From NCBI RefSeq assembly GCF_900220995.1, contig NZ_OBQF01000003.1, forward strand, positions 186,001 to 250,000: a stretch of DNA of 64,000 bases, given 5' to 3'. Of this stretch, positions 15,934 to 23,944 are shown in pieces. The position numbers and the translations under genes were made by a program. This DNA is from Salinicoccus kekensis (GTDB lineage: Bacteria; Bacillota; Bacilli; Staphylococcales; Salinicoccaceae). Below the pieces are notes generated by a model, which saw nothing but the letters and a program-made list of their open reading frames with translations, ran no database searches and was not told the origin of the DNA. Positions within the stretch are counted from its first letter, which is position 1; each line of letters begins with the position of its first letter.

Positions 15934-16971
15934 ATGATCATTCATGTGACACATGATGCAAAAGAAAGTGAGATTCAAACGCTGGTTTCGAATATCGAGA
16001 GTGCAGGTTTCCGCGCTCACCGTTCCGACGGGGAAAGAAGGACGATCATCGGTCTTATCGGTGATACATCCCGTGTAGACGAAAATGACTTCAAGAAATA
16101 CAGGATAGTGAAATCTGTATTCAGGATACAGTCACCATACAAGAAAGCGAACAGACGCTTCCATGAAGATGACAGTGTCATCGATATAGATGGCGTGAAA
16201 GTGGGGGGCAGCCATTTCATGGTATGTGCCGGACCATGTTCAGTTGAGAATGAAGATGACACGGTTGAGCTTGCGAAAGCTTTGAAGGATGCCGGTGCGA
16301 ACACTTTAAGAGGTGGTGCATTCAAGCCGCGTACATCCCCGTACAGCTTCCAGGGCCTTGGCATCGAAGGACTGCGCATCCTGAACACGGCGAAGAAAGA
16401 AACGGGTCTGCCAATCGTCTCCGAATTGATGGGCACTGAGCATATCGATGATTTCGTCGAAATGGTGGATGTCATCCAGGTGGGTGCACGTAACATGTCG
16501 AACTTCGACCTGCTGAAAGCACTCGGACAGACGAAAAAACCTGTACTCCTTAAGCGCGGCATGTCAGCAACAATTCAGGAATGGCTGATGTCTGCAGAGT
16601 ACATCATGGCCGGCGGAAATGACAATGTCATCTTCTGTGAGCGCGGTATCCGTACATTCGAAACTGCGACAAGAAACACGCTTGATCTTCAGGCTGTACC
16701 GGTGATCCAGAAGGAATCACATCTGCCGATCGTCATCGACCCGTCACACGCTGCAGGAACAAGATATGTCATTCCTTCCATGGCGAAGGCAGCTACAGTT
16801 TCAGGTGCGAACGGACTTCAGATAGAAGTGCACCAGGATCCGGAAAATGCATGGAGTGACGGCCAGCAGTGCCTGACGCCTGCAGAATTCAAAGATCTGA
16901 TGCAGCATATCAACATCCTTGCCGAAATGGAAGGCAAGACGATTACAAACGAAACAATCGTCCAAAAATAA
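15934..16971 (+). CDS. aroF: 3-deoxy-7-phosphoheptulonate (DAHP) synthase
   Basis: 345-residue enzyme joining phosphoenolpyruvate and erythrose 4-phosphate, the first step to aromatic amino acids. Residues 1-75 form a ferredoxin/ACT-like regulatory domain (MIIHVTHDAKESEI...), as in Thermotoga-type enzymes inhibited by Tyr and Phe. The barrel follows, with AGPCSVEN, RGGAFKPRTSPYSFQG, KRGMSATIQEW and IDPSHAAGTR carrying substrate and metal ligands. It differs from B. subtilis AroA, which has an N-terminal chorismate mutase; here the mutase is the next gene. ATG 15934 has GGGAGG 7 bases upstream; earlier in-frame starts lie inside the terminator. Confidence 0.93.
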   Translation: MIIHVTHDAKESEIQTLVSNIESAGFRAHRSDGERRTIIGLIGDTSRVDENDFKKYRIVKSVFRIQSPYKKANRRFHEDDSVIDIDGVKVGGSHFMVCAGPCSVENEDDTVELAKALKDAGANTLRGGAFKPRTSPYSFQGLGIEGLRILNTAKKETGLPIVSELMGTEHIDDFVEMVDVIQVGARNMSNFDLLKALGQTKKPVLLKRGMSATIQEWLMSAEYIMAGGNDNVIFCERGIRTFETATRNTLDLQAVPVIQKESHLPIVIDPSHAAGTRYVIPSMAKAATVSGANGLQIEVHQDPENAWSDGQQCLTPAEFKDLMQHINILAEMEGKTITNETIVQK

Positions 16972-16990
16972 TGATTAAGGAGGAGTCCCC

Positions 16991-17281
16991 ATGAGCAGAC
17001 ACGAAGAATTGCGCAGGGAGATAGATGAAATTGACCGGGAGTTAATGCGCTTGTTTGAAAAAAGAATGCAAGTGTCAGAGGAAATTGCCCAGTATAAGTA
17101 CTCACGTGACATCGCGGTATTCGATTCATCGCGTGAAAAAGAAGTGATTGCCAAAAATGTATCTTTGATTGAAAAGCAGGAGTTAAAACTTTATGGTGAA
17201 TTATTCATCAAAAATCTCATGGGACTCTCCAGGAAGCATCAGAACGACAGCATCAATCATATGAAAGTTTCCCAAAAATGA
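16991..17281 (+). CDS. Chorismate mutase (AroQ class)
   Basis: 96-residue all-helical enzyme converting chorismate to prephenate, the substrate of the divergently encoded TyrA. EELRREIDEIDRELMRLFEKRMQ is the classic first helix (Arg, Asp and Arg of the active site), followed by the second helix (FDSSREKEVIAKN) and third helix. It starts 19 bp after aroF with ribosome-binding site AAGGAGG, so both are under the same attenuator. In B. subtilis this domain is fused to DAHP synthase; the separate pair may still associate, which is an inference. Confidence 0.88.
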   Translation: MSRHEELRREIDEIDRELMRLFEKRMQVSEEIAQYKYSRDIAVFDSSREKEVIAKNVSLIEKQELKLYGELFIKNLMGLSRKHQNDSINHMKVSQK

Positions 17282-17283
17282 TA

Positions 17284-17320
17284 AAAAAGAGCACAGGCCG
17301 CCGGCCTGTGCTCTTCTTAT
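17284..17320. terminator. Bidirectional terminator
   Basis: A 13-bp stem (17287-17299 with 17303-17315) with loop GCC. Minus-strand readers meet a run of six Ts (metA end); the plus side has a T-rich tail. Confidence 0.88.
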
Positions 17321-18234
17321 TTTCCAAGGTCATTCAAGTCGTAATAAGTGTTCTGGTAAGTCTCGTTCAGCCAGTTGTTGAATAAAAGGTGACCATGCGA
17401 CTTCCAGTTGAAGTATGGTGGATTGTTTGAGTCATCATCCGGGAAGTAGTTATGCGGCATTCCTGTATCCAGACCTTTTTCTACATCCCTTTCATACTCG
17501 GTCCGCAGCGTATCCCTTTCATACTCCAGGTGGCCGAATATATACAAGTCCCTGCTGTCCGATGTGCTCAAAATATCCGGGCCGAAATCCGGATGGACGG
17601 ACAACACTTTCAGATCCGGGTGCTGATCAAGCGTAGAGAAGTCCATCCTTGTATGCCTCGACTGGGGAACTTCAAACTGATCATCGAACCCTCTCATCAA
17701 AGGATGTGAAGGAAGGATGTTCTTATACTTGAAGATGCCGAACAGCTTGCTCGGCAGCGTGATCTTGTCGAAATCATAATAATGGTTGAGGGCGAACTGT
17801 GCGCCCCAGCAGATGAAGAACCTGGAAAACACATGAGTTTCCGACCATTTTAAAATCTCTTCAAGTTCCTCTATATAATCCACCTGGTTGAAATCGAGTT
17901 TTTCCACCGGCGCGCCTGTAATGATCATCCCGTCAAAACGTTCGTCTTTGATTTCATCCAGAGTACGGTAGAATTTCTGAAGATGACTCGTCGGCGTGTT
18001 CTTACTTTTATGTGTTTCTGTATATAAAAACTCAATATCGACCTGTAAAGGTGTATTTCCGAGCAGTCTCAGCAGATGGAGTTCTGTCTCTTCCTTTTTT
18101 GGCATCAGGTTCAATATGACGATGCGCAGTGGACGGATGTCCTGGGTCATCGCCCTGGAAGCGTCGATCGTAAAGACATTTTCCGCTTCCAGTCTTGTTT
18201 TTACTGGTAATCCTTCAATTATTTTTATTGGCAT
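17317..18234 (-). CDS. metA: Homoserine O-acetyltransferase (MetA-type)
   Basis: 305-residue MetA-family enzyme activating homoserine for methionine synthesis. The nucleophile is Cys142 (FFICWGAQ), with His235 and Glu237 in IFGHLEYE. Although often annotated as succinyltransferase, Glu111 (TGAPVEKLD) is the residue reported for acetyl-CoA-using Bacillus MetA, where succinyl enzymes have Gly. The product thus matches MetY, whose gene immediately precedes it (TAATG overlap of one base, suggesting coupled translation). Confidence 0.92.
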   Translation of the reverse strand: MPIKIIEGLPVKTRLEAENVFTIDASRAMTQDIRPLRIVILNLMPKKEETELHLLRLLGNTPLQVDIEFLYTETHKSKNTPTSHLQKFYRTLDEIKDERFDGMIITGAPVEKLDFNQVDYIEELEEILKWSETHVFSRFFICWGAQFALNHYYDFDKITLPSKLFGIFKYKNILPSHPLMRGFDDQFEVPQSRHTRMDFSTLDQHPDLKVLSVHPDFGPDILSTSDSRDLYIFGHLEYERDTLRTEYERDVEKGLDTGMPHNYFPDDDSNNPPYFNWKSHGHLLFNNWLNETYQNTYYDLNDLGK

Positions 18235-19511
18235 TAAATCGCATCCAGACCTTTATTGATATCCTCTATTATATCATCTATATGCTCAAGTCCGACAGAG
18301 AGGCGCACCGTCTCAGGCTTGACGCCGCCTTCCACCTGCTGTTCTTCGGTCAGCTGTGAATGCGTTGTTGAAGCGGGATGGACGACAAGTGACTTCGCAT
18401 CACCGACATTGGCAAGGAGTGAGAACAGCTCGAGTGCTTCTATGAATTTCTTGCCCGCCTCGTATCCGCCTTTCACACCGAAAGTGAAGATTGAACCGGC
18501 ACCTTTCGGCAGGTACTTTTCCTGGAGTGACTTATAAGGGCTGTCCTGGAGGCCTGCAAAGTCCACCCATTCCACCTTTTCATGCTGTGATAAATATTCA
18601 GCGACTTTTTGGGCATTTTCAACATGCCTTTCCATTCTTAAGGATAATGTCTCGACGCCCTGTGTGAGCAGGAACGAGTTGAACGGTGAAATCGCTGCAC
18701 CGGTATCACGGAGCAGGGTCGTCCTGACCTTATATGCAAACGCCTGGTCACCGAACGTGTCCGCAAAGACGAGGCCGTGATAAGAATTGTCAGGTTCGCT
18801 CATGCCCGGGTACTTTCCATTTTTCCAGTCGAAGTTGCCGCCGTCCACGATGATTCCGCCGATGGAAGTGCCGTGGCCGCCTAAGAATTTTGTTGCAGAA
18901 TGCACCACGATGTTTGCGCCGTGCTCGATCGGACGGCATAGGTAAGGTGTCGCAAAAGTATTGTCGACGATCAGTACGATACCGTTATCCTTTGCAATTT
19001 TAGCAAGTGCTTCCAGATCTTCGATGTTGCCTTCAGGGTTGCCGATCGTCTCCACGAAAATCGCTTTCGTATTATCCTTGATTTCACGTGAAACGTCGTC
19101 CGGGTTCTTTGTATTGACGAGTGTGGCGTCAATGCCGAACTTCTTTAACGTATGCGTGAAGAGTGTATGTGTGCCGCCGTAAAGGCTTGTTGTAGAGATG
19201 ATGTGGTCACCCGAATCCGCAACTCCCTGGACGGCGTAAGTGATTGCCGCCATACCTGACGCGACTGCGAGTCCCGCCGTGCCGCCTTCGAGATCTGCGA
19301 TTCTTGTCTCAAGTGCTGCAGTCGTCGGGTTGGTGATGCGTGTATAAATGTTGCCGGCTTCCGACAGGCCGAAAAGGTTGGCACCGTGCTCCGGATTGTC
19401 GAAAACATAGGAAGTCGTCTGGTATATCGGCAGTGCGCGTGAATTCGTCTCGGAATCGACCACCTGGCCGGAGTGCAGTTGTTTTGTTTCGAACTTGAAA
19501 TCTTTAGACAT
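18234..19511 (-). CDS. metY: O-acetylhomoserine sulfhydrylase
   Basis: 425-residue PLP enzyme converting O-acetylhomoserine and sulfide to homocysteine. N-terminal FETKQLHSGQ and TTSYVFDNPEHGANLFGL are typical of MetY; PLP Lys in HSATKFLGGHGTSIGG, DNTFATPYLC, and the insert carrying PDNSYHGLVF. ATG 19511 is chosen because GGGAGG lies about 8 bases upstream; in-frame extension to 19577 would run into the riboswitch terminator. First gene of metY-metA, under a SAM-I riboswitch. Together with the separate metI gene the cell has both direct sulfhydrylation and a route via cystathionine. Confidence 0.93.
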   Translation of the reverse strand: MSKDFKFETKQLHSGQVVDSETNSRALPIYQTTSYVFDNPEHGANLFGLSEAGNIYTRITNPTTAALETRIADLEGGTAGLAVASGMAAITYAVQGVADSGDHIISTTSLYGGTHTLFTHTLKKFGIDATLVNTKNPDDVSREIKDNTKAIFVETIGNPEGNIEDLEALAKIAKDNGIVLIVDNTFATPYLCRPIEHGANIVVHSATKFLGGHGTSIGGIIVDGGNFDWKNGKYPGMSEPDNSYHGLVFADTFGDQAFAYKVRTTLLRDTGAAISPFNSFLLTQGVETLSLRMERHVENAQKVAEYLSQHEKVEWVDFAGLQDSPYKSLQEKYLPKGAGSIFTFGVKGGYEAGKKFIEALELFSLLANVGDAKSLVVHPASTTHSQLTEEQQVEGGVKPETVRLSVGLEHIDDIIEDINKGLDAI

Positions 19512-19531
19512 GAATAATTTCCTCCCTGGAT

Positions 19532-19566
19532 AAAAAATAAAGAGTCCGCCGAATTCAGCAGACTCT
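19532..19566 (-). terminator. Riboswitch-controlled terminator of metY-metA
   Basis: A stem of about 9 bp (19541-19550 with 19558-19566) then a T-rich run on the minus strand, placed between the SAM-I aptamer and metY. Confidence 0.85.
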
Positions 19567-19572
19567 GATCTG

Positions 19573-19667
19573 CTCATCTCCCGGGGGGATCCCCGGCTGG
19601 AATTGGCACCTTACTTAAAAGGTTGCCGGACTTCATCGGGCCAGTTCCCTCCGTCACTCTTGATAAG
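19573..19667 (-). promoter_or_regulatory. SAM-I riboswitch (S-box)
   Basis: The minus strand has the S-box consensus blocks in order: CTTATCAAGAG, GGAGGGA, TGGCCC, ATGAAG, GGCAACC, AAGGTGC, AATTCC and a closing GATGAG that pairs with CTTATC. High S-adenosylmethionine should favour the downstream terminator and switch off metY-metA. Confidence 0.93.
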
Positions 19668-19688
19668 CCATATTCAATATTGCGTCTA

Positions 19689-19717
19689 ATATTACAATTT
19701 AAAGCGTCGTCTGTCAA
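19689..19717 (-). promoter_or_regulatory. Promoter of metY-metA
   Basis: On the minus strand, TTGACA (19717-19712), a 17-bp spacer and TAATAT (19694-19689), about 20 bp before the S-box. Confidence 0.8.
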
Positions 19718-19797
19718 ATATTTTTATAAAATTATAAATTGTTCGACAGACTCATCCGGACCGTCCCCGTACCGCCCGGCGTTATTCTAAAAAGACA

Positions 19798-21156
19798 TCA
19801 CTTCCAAATGTACTTCAACAGCTTTTGGAACTTCCTGTAATTCGGATAGCGCAGGGGAATGTCAAACAGAGTCGTCTGATGCAGAATGCTTTTCTCGTGG
19901 GTGAAAGTATCGAAGGAATAACGCCCGTGATATTTCCCCATACCACTGTGGCCACGGCCTCCAAAAGGCAGATGAGGTGTTGCGAGATGGAACATTGTAT
20001 CGTTGACCGCACCACCCCCGAAAGGGATATTTTCAATGATGTGGCGCGCTGCACTGCGGTCTTCGGTGAATACGTATAATGCCAGCGGATCCGGCATATC
20101 CCTGATGTCGATCATCGCCTTCTCCAAATCATCAAAGCCGAGCACCGGCAGTACCGGTCCAAAGATTTCCTCTTTCATCGCCGGATGGCTGAAGTCTGCA
20201 TTTTGGATGATCGTCGGTTCGATCATCCGCTTCGATTTATGGCTGCGGCCGCCGTATGCGATATCACCTTCGATATAACCATGGACACGTTTGAAATGCC
20301 TGTCATTGATGATCTGCATATAATCTTCCGACTCGAACTCCTTGTTATAGAATTTGTGGGTGTAGTGCTTCAGGTGTTTGACGAGCTGATCCTTGATCCT
20401 GTTGTCGGCATATACATAATCCGTGGCGACGCATGTCTGGCCTGCATTCATGAATTTGCCCCAGACGATCCTTTTCGCCGCGAGTTTGAGATTTGCATCC
20501 TTCATGACGATGCTCGGCGATTTGCCGCCAAGCTCAAGCGTCACGGGGGTCAAATGCTTCGAGGCGGCTTCCATGACGATTTTACCGACCTGTGAACTGC
20601 CGGTATAGAAGATGTAGTCGAATGGAAGGTCCAGCAGCTGCTGGTTCGTCTCTATGCCGCCTTCGATCGTCGTGACATACTTTTCCGGGAAGGCGGAAGC
20701 GATGATGCGGGATATGGTGCTTGAAACATTCGGTGTATGTTCAGAAGGCTTCAATATCGCCGTATTGCCGGCACTAAGCGCCCCGACGAGCGGTGCCATT
20801 GCAAGGTTGAATGGATAATTCCACGGTGAGATGATGAGTGTGACACCGAAGGGCTCCTTGTATATGGTGGATTTCGCACCGAAATGGGTGACCGGCGTCT
20901 TCACATCCACCGGGGCCGCCCAATCCTTCAAGTTTTCGATATGGAAATTAATCTCGCTGTAGATGATGCCGATTTCCGTCAGGAACGCATCACTTTCATT
21001 TTTGTTGTAGTCGGCCCTCATTGCAGAGAAGATATCATCCTCATGCAGTTTTATGGCATCTTTCAATTGTTTCAGCGCCTTTATGCGGGTGGGGATGGCA
21101 AGTGTATCCTTTGTCTGGAAAAATTGTTTTTGTTTATGGAACACAGATTCATACAT
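19798..21156 (-). CDS. Aldehyde dehydrogenase (class 3-like)
   Basis: 452-residue NAD(P)-dependent enzyme oxidising aldehydes to acids. It is shorter than the usual 480-500, as in class-3 and fatty-aldehyde dehydrogenases (B. subtilis YwdH-like). Motifs: ISPWNYPFNLAMAPLVGAL, ILKPSEHTPN, TGSSQVGKIVMEAA, catalytic Glu in LELGGKSPSIV, catalytic Cys in NAGQTCVATDYV, EEIFGPVLPV. The C-terminal RYPNYRKFQKLLKYIWK is basic and hydrophobic, typical of the class-3 tail. ATG 21156 has GAGGAG 8 bases upstream. No operon partner and no convincing terminator. Confidence 0.9.
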   Translation of the reverse strand: MYESVFHKQKQFFQTKDTLAIPTRIKALKQLKDAIKLHEDDIFSAMRADYNKNESDAFLTEIGIIYSEINFHIENLKDWAAPVDVKTPVTHFGAKSTIYKEPFGVTLIISPWNYPFNLAMAPLVGALSAGNTAILKPSEHTPNVSSTISRIIASAFPEKYVTTIEGGIETNQQLLDLPFDYIFYTGSSQVGKIVMEAASKHLTPVTLELGGKSPSIVMKDANLKLAAKRIVWGKFMNAGQTCVATDYVYADNRIKDQLVKHLKHYTHKFYNKEFESEDYMQIINDRHFKRVHGYIEGDIAYGGRSHKSKRMIEPTIIQNADFSHPAMKEEIFGPVLPVLGFDDLEKAMIDIRDMPDPLALYVFTEDRSAARHIIENIPFGGGAVNDTMFHLATPHLPFGGRGHSGMGKYHGRYSFDTFTHEKSILHQTTLFDIPLRYPNYRKFQKLLKYIWK

Positions 21157-21275
21157 AAAAATCACTCCTCACGCATATTGTACCCGATTAAATGGGAAAT
21201 AATTAAGGTGGAATAGATTGCTTTTTGGATGAAAGGACGTATACTTAAGAGACTTCAAGGATAAGGGTGATGCAT

Positions 21276-21464
21276 ATGATCCATGAGCTGAATATATTCG
21301 GCGGCAGTCTTACCAGTTACCAGCTTAGCGAAGCATTGGAAATACCCATCGATCAGGTACAGAGCATTTTGGATGGCAGCATGTCGTTGGAGGATTTGTG
21401 CCCTGAAATTCTGGAGAAAGTCCATCATTTGGAAGGGGCTTTATTCGGCCGCGTGAAGAAATAG
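21276..21464 (+). CDS. Small HTH-like protein, paralogue 1
   Basis: 62 residues, unrecognised. It shares a pattern with the next gene: LN......LT.YQ.S.AL.I....Q..LDG..SLEDL..E..EK...LE, which looks like a Cro/XRE-type helix-turn-helix (TSYQLSEALEIPIDQVQSIL). ATG 21276 is taken since AAGGG (21263-21267) is 8 bases away; GTG 21267 and ATG 21270 overlap that site. A transcriptional role is inferred only from the HTH-like spacing. Confidence 0.6.
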   Translation: MIHELNIFGGSLTSYQLSEALEIPIDQVQSILDGSMSLEDLCPEILEKVHHLEGALFGRVKK

Positions 21465-21556
21465 TTGAATGTGTTCAGCATATACTTGCAGTATGTGGAT
21501 TATATGGTATAATTAATTATTAGTACTCTTCGATACTTATAAGGAAGGTGACTTTT

Positions 21557-21739
21557 ATGAGCACAGAATTAAACCTTTCACTACTCGTGGAAAAATTGAC
21601 CCCATACCAGATCAGCCAAGCTGTAGGTATCGATATGGAACTTGCGCAGAAATTGGCTGATGAAGAAGTCACACTTGCTGAACTACCCTATGATGTCTAT
21701 GATAAATTGGAAGAACTGAATAATAAGTTGATGAATTGA
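21557..21739 (+). CDS. Small HTH-like protein, paralogue 2
   Basis: 60 residues, tandem relative of the previous gene (92 bp apart): LTPYQISQAVGIDMELAQKLA aligns with LTSYQLSEALEIPIDQVQSIL, and both end in a Leu-rich helix. Acidic and probably all-helical. ATG 21557 with AAGGAAGG upstream. The pair looks like an old gene duplication. It has its own TATAAT-like upstream region (21506-21515) and a terminator. Confidence 0.62.
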   Translation: MSTELNLSLLVEKLTPYQISQAVGIDMELAQKLADEEVTLAELPYDVYDKLEELNNKLMN

Positions 21740-21762
21740 GACTTTTAAAGTCTCTTTTTTTT
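21737..21762 (+). terminator. Rho-independent terminator
   Basis: A short 7-bp stem (21737-21743 with 21747-21753) with a nine-T tract, right at the end of the second small paralogue. Confidence 0.75.
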
Positions 21763-21843
21763 TACATCTTTTGATGTATGGGAATATAATGCGCCTAAAT
21801 GGTATGATGAATGTAATAAATATTTTGATAAAGGAGCCAGCTT

Positions 21844-22386
21844 ATGAATCTGCTGATCATTTCCGGGAGTCCGTTCCCGGGTTCAAGTGCTGCTTTTCTG
21901 GCAGAAGAAATAAAAGCTCAGATTGAACAGCCTGAAAACCATGTTGAAATCATAGATTTGTGTCAATGGGATATCCCGCTTCTCGGATCTCCAGCGACTG
22001 AGGACCTTGAAGAATTCAAGACCATCGCAAGGGAAGCAGATGCGATCATCATCGGCACACCGAACTACCATACTTCATTTTCCGGCATCTTGAAAAATGC
22101 ACTGGACCATCTGTCATTCGATCAGTTCGAAGGCAAGCCGGTCGCATTGTACTGTACGAGCGGCGGCATGCGGAACACCGACCCGCTGGCCCAGCTTCGG
22201 ATAGTGATGAGGGGGCTGCATGCGCTGGCTGTGCCGACCCAGGTCTGTGCAAGCAGTGCGGATTATCAAAAGAACGAGAAAGGCGAGTATGCCCATCTCA
22301 GTGATGAGATGAAGCAGAGGATCGGTAAGATGATCGATTCCCTGATGGACCTCGCAACGATGACGAAAAGTAAGCATCACATTTGA
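21844..22386 (+). CDS. NADPH-dependent FMN reductase family protein
   Basis: 180-residue flavodoxin-fold oxidoreductase. The FMN phosphate loop is ISGSPFPGSSAAFLA; TPNYHTSFSGILKNALDHLS is the isoalloxazine/dimer segment typical of the SsuE/azoreductase-like FMN_red family, and YCTSGGMRNTDPL follows. The in vivo substrate (quinones, azo dyes, FMN) cannot be told. Ribosome-binding site AAAGGAG. Its last codons form the left arm of the terminator. Confidence 0.85.
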   Translation: MNLLIISGSPFPGSSAAFLAEEIKAQIEQPENHVEIIDLCQWDIPLLGSPATEDLEEFKTIAREADAIIIGTPNYHTSFSGILKNALDHLSFDQFEGKPVALYCTSGGMRNTDPLAQLRIVMRGLHALAVPTQVCASSADYQKNEKGEYAHLSDEMKQRIGKMIDSLMDLATMTKSKHHI

Positions 22387-22399
22387 TGCTTACTTTTTT
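22366..22399 (+). terminator. Rho-independent terminator overlapping the stop codon
   Basis: A 14-bp perfect stem (22366-22379 with 22384-22397) with loop CATT and six Ts; the stop TGA (22384-22386) is inside the stem. Confidence 0.88.
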
Positions 22400-22451
22400 G
22401 ATGTTTAAGTTGTAATATAAGAGTATTCATTTTTTGTAAAGGATAAAGGCC

Positions 22452-23237
22452 ATGTTCAGGGAAGATAAAGATGATTTACCATTATTGATACTCAGTCTGA
22501 TCATGGGGGTGTTCGTGATCACTTTCATATTTTCAGAAACCGGAGGGAATGACAAAAATCGTTCACCTTACACTTTCGATGAGGCGGTCGCCCTCCAGCT
22601 CGACAAAAATACCCAGGATGTGACCATCCAGGACGGCCGGCTGACGGAGGCCGGGGAAGAACAGATCAGGCATTACATGCAGACGGATGAAGAGTATTAT
22701 CCGCTGCAGCATCTCGACCTCAGACAGAAGGTGGAGGTAGATGCAGGTACTTTGAATGAGATACTGGAGGGCAGGGGCATCCTTGAAGGATACGGGGAAA
22801 CATACCTCGAAGCCCAGGAGGCTCATGATATCAATGTACTGTATTTAATCAGCCATACACAGATCGAAACCGGTAACGGTGCATCCGAGCTCGCCCGGGG
22901 CATAGAAGCGGACGGCACGACATATTATAACTTCTTCGGCATCGGGGCTTTCGACCGGCAGGCGGTGGAAGCGGGATCGAGCTATGCGGCCGAAGAAGAC
23001 TGGTCATCCCCAGAGCGTGCAATCATGGGCGGTGCGGAGTTCATCAGCCGGAACTACGTGAATAACGGCCAGCATACCCTCTACAAGATGCGTTGGAACC
23101 CCCATGAACCGGGCACGAATCAGTATGCGACCGACATCAGCTGGGCGGTCAGTATCGCCGGTATAATGGCATCATACTATGATGATCATGCACTTCAGAC
23201 CGGTGATTTCAAATTCACGAAATACCGGGAAGAATAA
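22452..23237 (+). CDS. Membrane-anchored glucosaminidase (GH73, SagB/LytG-like)
   Basis: 261 residues: a short cytoplasmic N-terminus, one TM helix (about 10-28) and an extracellular GH73 N-acetylglucosaminidase domain. Catalytic Glu139 lies in SHTQIETGNGASELA, followed by YYNFFGIGAFD and the C-terminal YATDISWAVSIAGIMASYY. In S. aureus SagB, a protein of this kind, trims nascent glycan strands and so sets peptidoglycan length. The single TM anchor and size match SagB. Monocistronic. Confidence 0.85.
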   Translation: MFREDKDDLPLLILSLIMGVFVITFIFSETGGNDKNRSPYTFDEAVALQLDKNTQDVTIQDGRLTEAGEEQIRHYMQTDEEYYPLQHLDLRQKVEVDAGTLNEILEGRGILEGYGETYLEAQEAHDINVLYLISHTQIETGNGASELARGIEADGTTYYNFFGIGAFDRQAVEAGSSYAAEEDWSSPERAIMGGAEFISRNYVNNGQHTLYKMRWNPHEPGTNQYATDISWAVSIAGIMASYYDDHALQTGDFKFTKYREE

Positions 23238-23250
23238 TGGACGGCACTAT

Positions 23251-23299
23251 AAAAGCCGGATGCAGAAACCTTATGAAAAGGCTTCTGCATCCGGCTTTT
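23251..23299. terminator. Bidirectional terminator
   Basis: A 17-bp perfect stem (23251-23267 with 23283-23299) between the glucosaminidase gene and the convergent thiD-thiM-thiE operon. Confidence 0.9.
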
Positions 23300-23320
23300 T
23301 AAATGGTCCCGCTCTTCCCC

Positions 23321-23944
23321 TCATTTTAAAAATTCGCGCGCTGCCCGGGTGACATCATCGGCACCGGAAATTGAGGAAATCACTGCGATTCCGTCTGCAC
23401 CGGACTCAAGGCACGCTTTGTAGTTTGCATGTGTAATGCCGCCGATCGCAACCATCGGCATGCGCCCGATGTCTTCCCGCATCTGCCGGAGTCCCGCCGT
23501 GCCTATGGCCGCCCCGGCATCATCTTTCGACCGAGTCGGAAACACGGGGCCGGTGCCGATATAATCGACGTTACTGAGGTCGCTCAGAACGAGCTCCTCC
23601 CGACTTCCGACGGAGAGCCCGATGATTTTCCGGTCGAACCACCGGGGCAGATCTGCTGGCTTCATATCATCCTGTCCAATATGGATGCCGTCGGCTTCCA
23701 CCTCCATCGCGAGATCCACATCATCATTCACAATGAAGGGAACCCCATATTCAGAAGTCAGTGATTTCACCGAAGATGCAAAATCCAAAAGGCTTCTTCC
23801 CTCGAGTGCACCGGCTCCTTTTTCACGGAGCTGGAACATCGTGATGCCGCCTGCAAGCGCCTGCCTGATGACATTCAGGCTCGTGCCGGCATCGCCCTGT
23901 GCCGAACCGTATATGAAGTAAAGCCTTAAATCCACCTTATTCAT
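23321..23944 (-). CDS. thiE: Thiamine-phosphate synthase
   Basis: 207-residue TIM-barrel enzyme coupling HMP-PP and thiazole phosphate into thiamine phosphate. Motifs: MFQLREKG, VNDDVDLAMEVEADGIHIGQDD, YIGTGPVFPT-SKDD, VAIGGITHANYKACLESGADGIAVIS. ATG 23944 overlaps the thiM end by 8 bp and precedes the conserved RLYFI strand. Last gene of the TPP-riboswitch operon. Confidence 0.93.
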   Translation of the reverse strand: MNKVDLRLYFIYGSAQGDAGTSLNVIRQALAGGITMFQLREKGAGALEGRSLLDFASSVKSLTSEYGVPFIVNDDVDLAMEVEADGIHIGQDDMKPADLPRWFDRKIIGLSVGSREELVLSDLSNVDYIGTGPVFPTRSKDDAGAAIGTAGLRQMREDIGRMPMVAIGGITHANYKACLESGADGIAVISSISGADDVTRAAREFLK

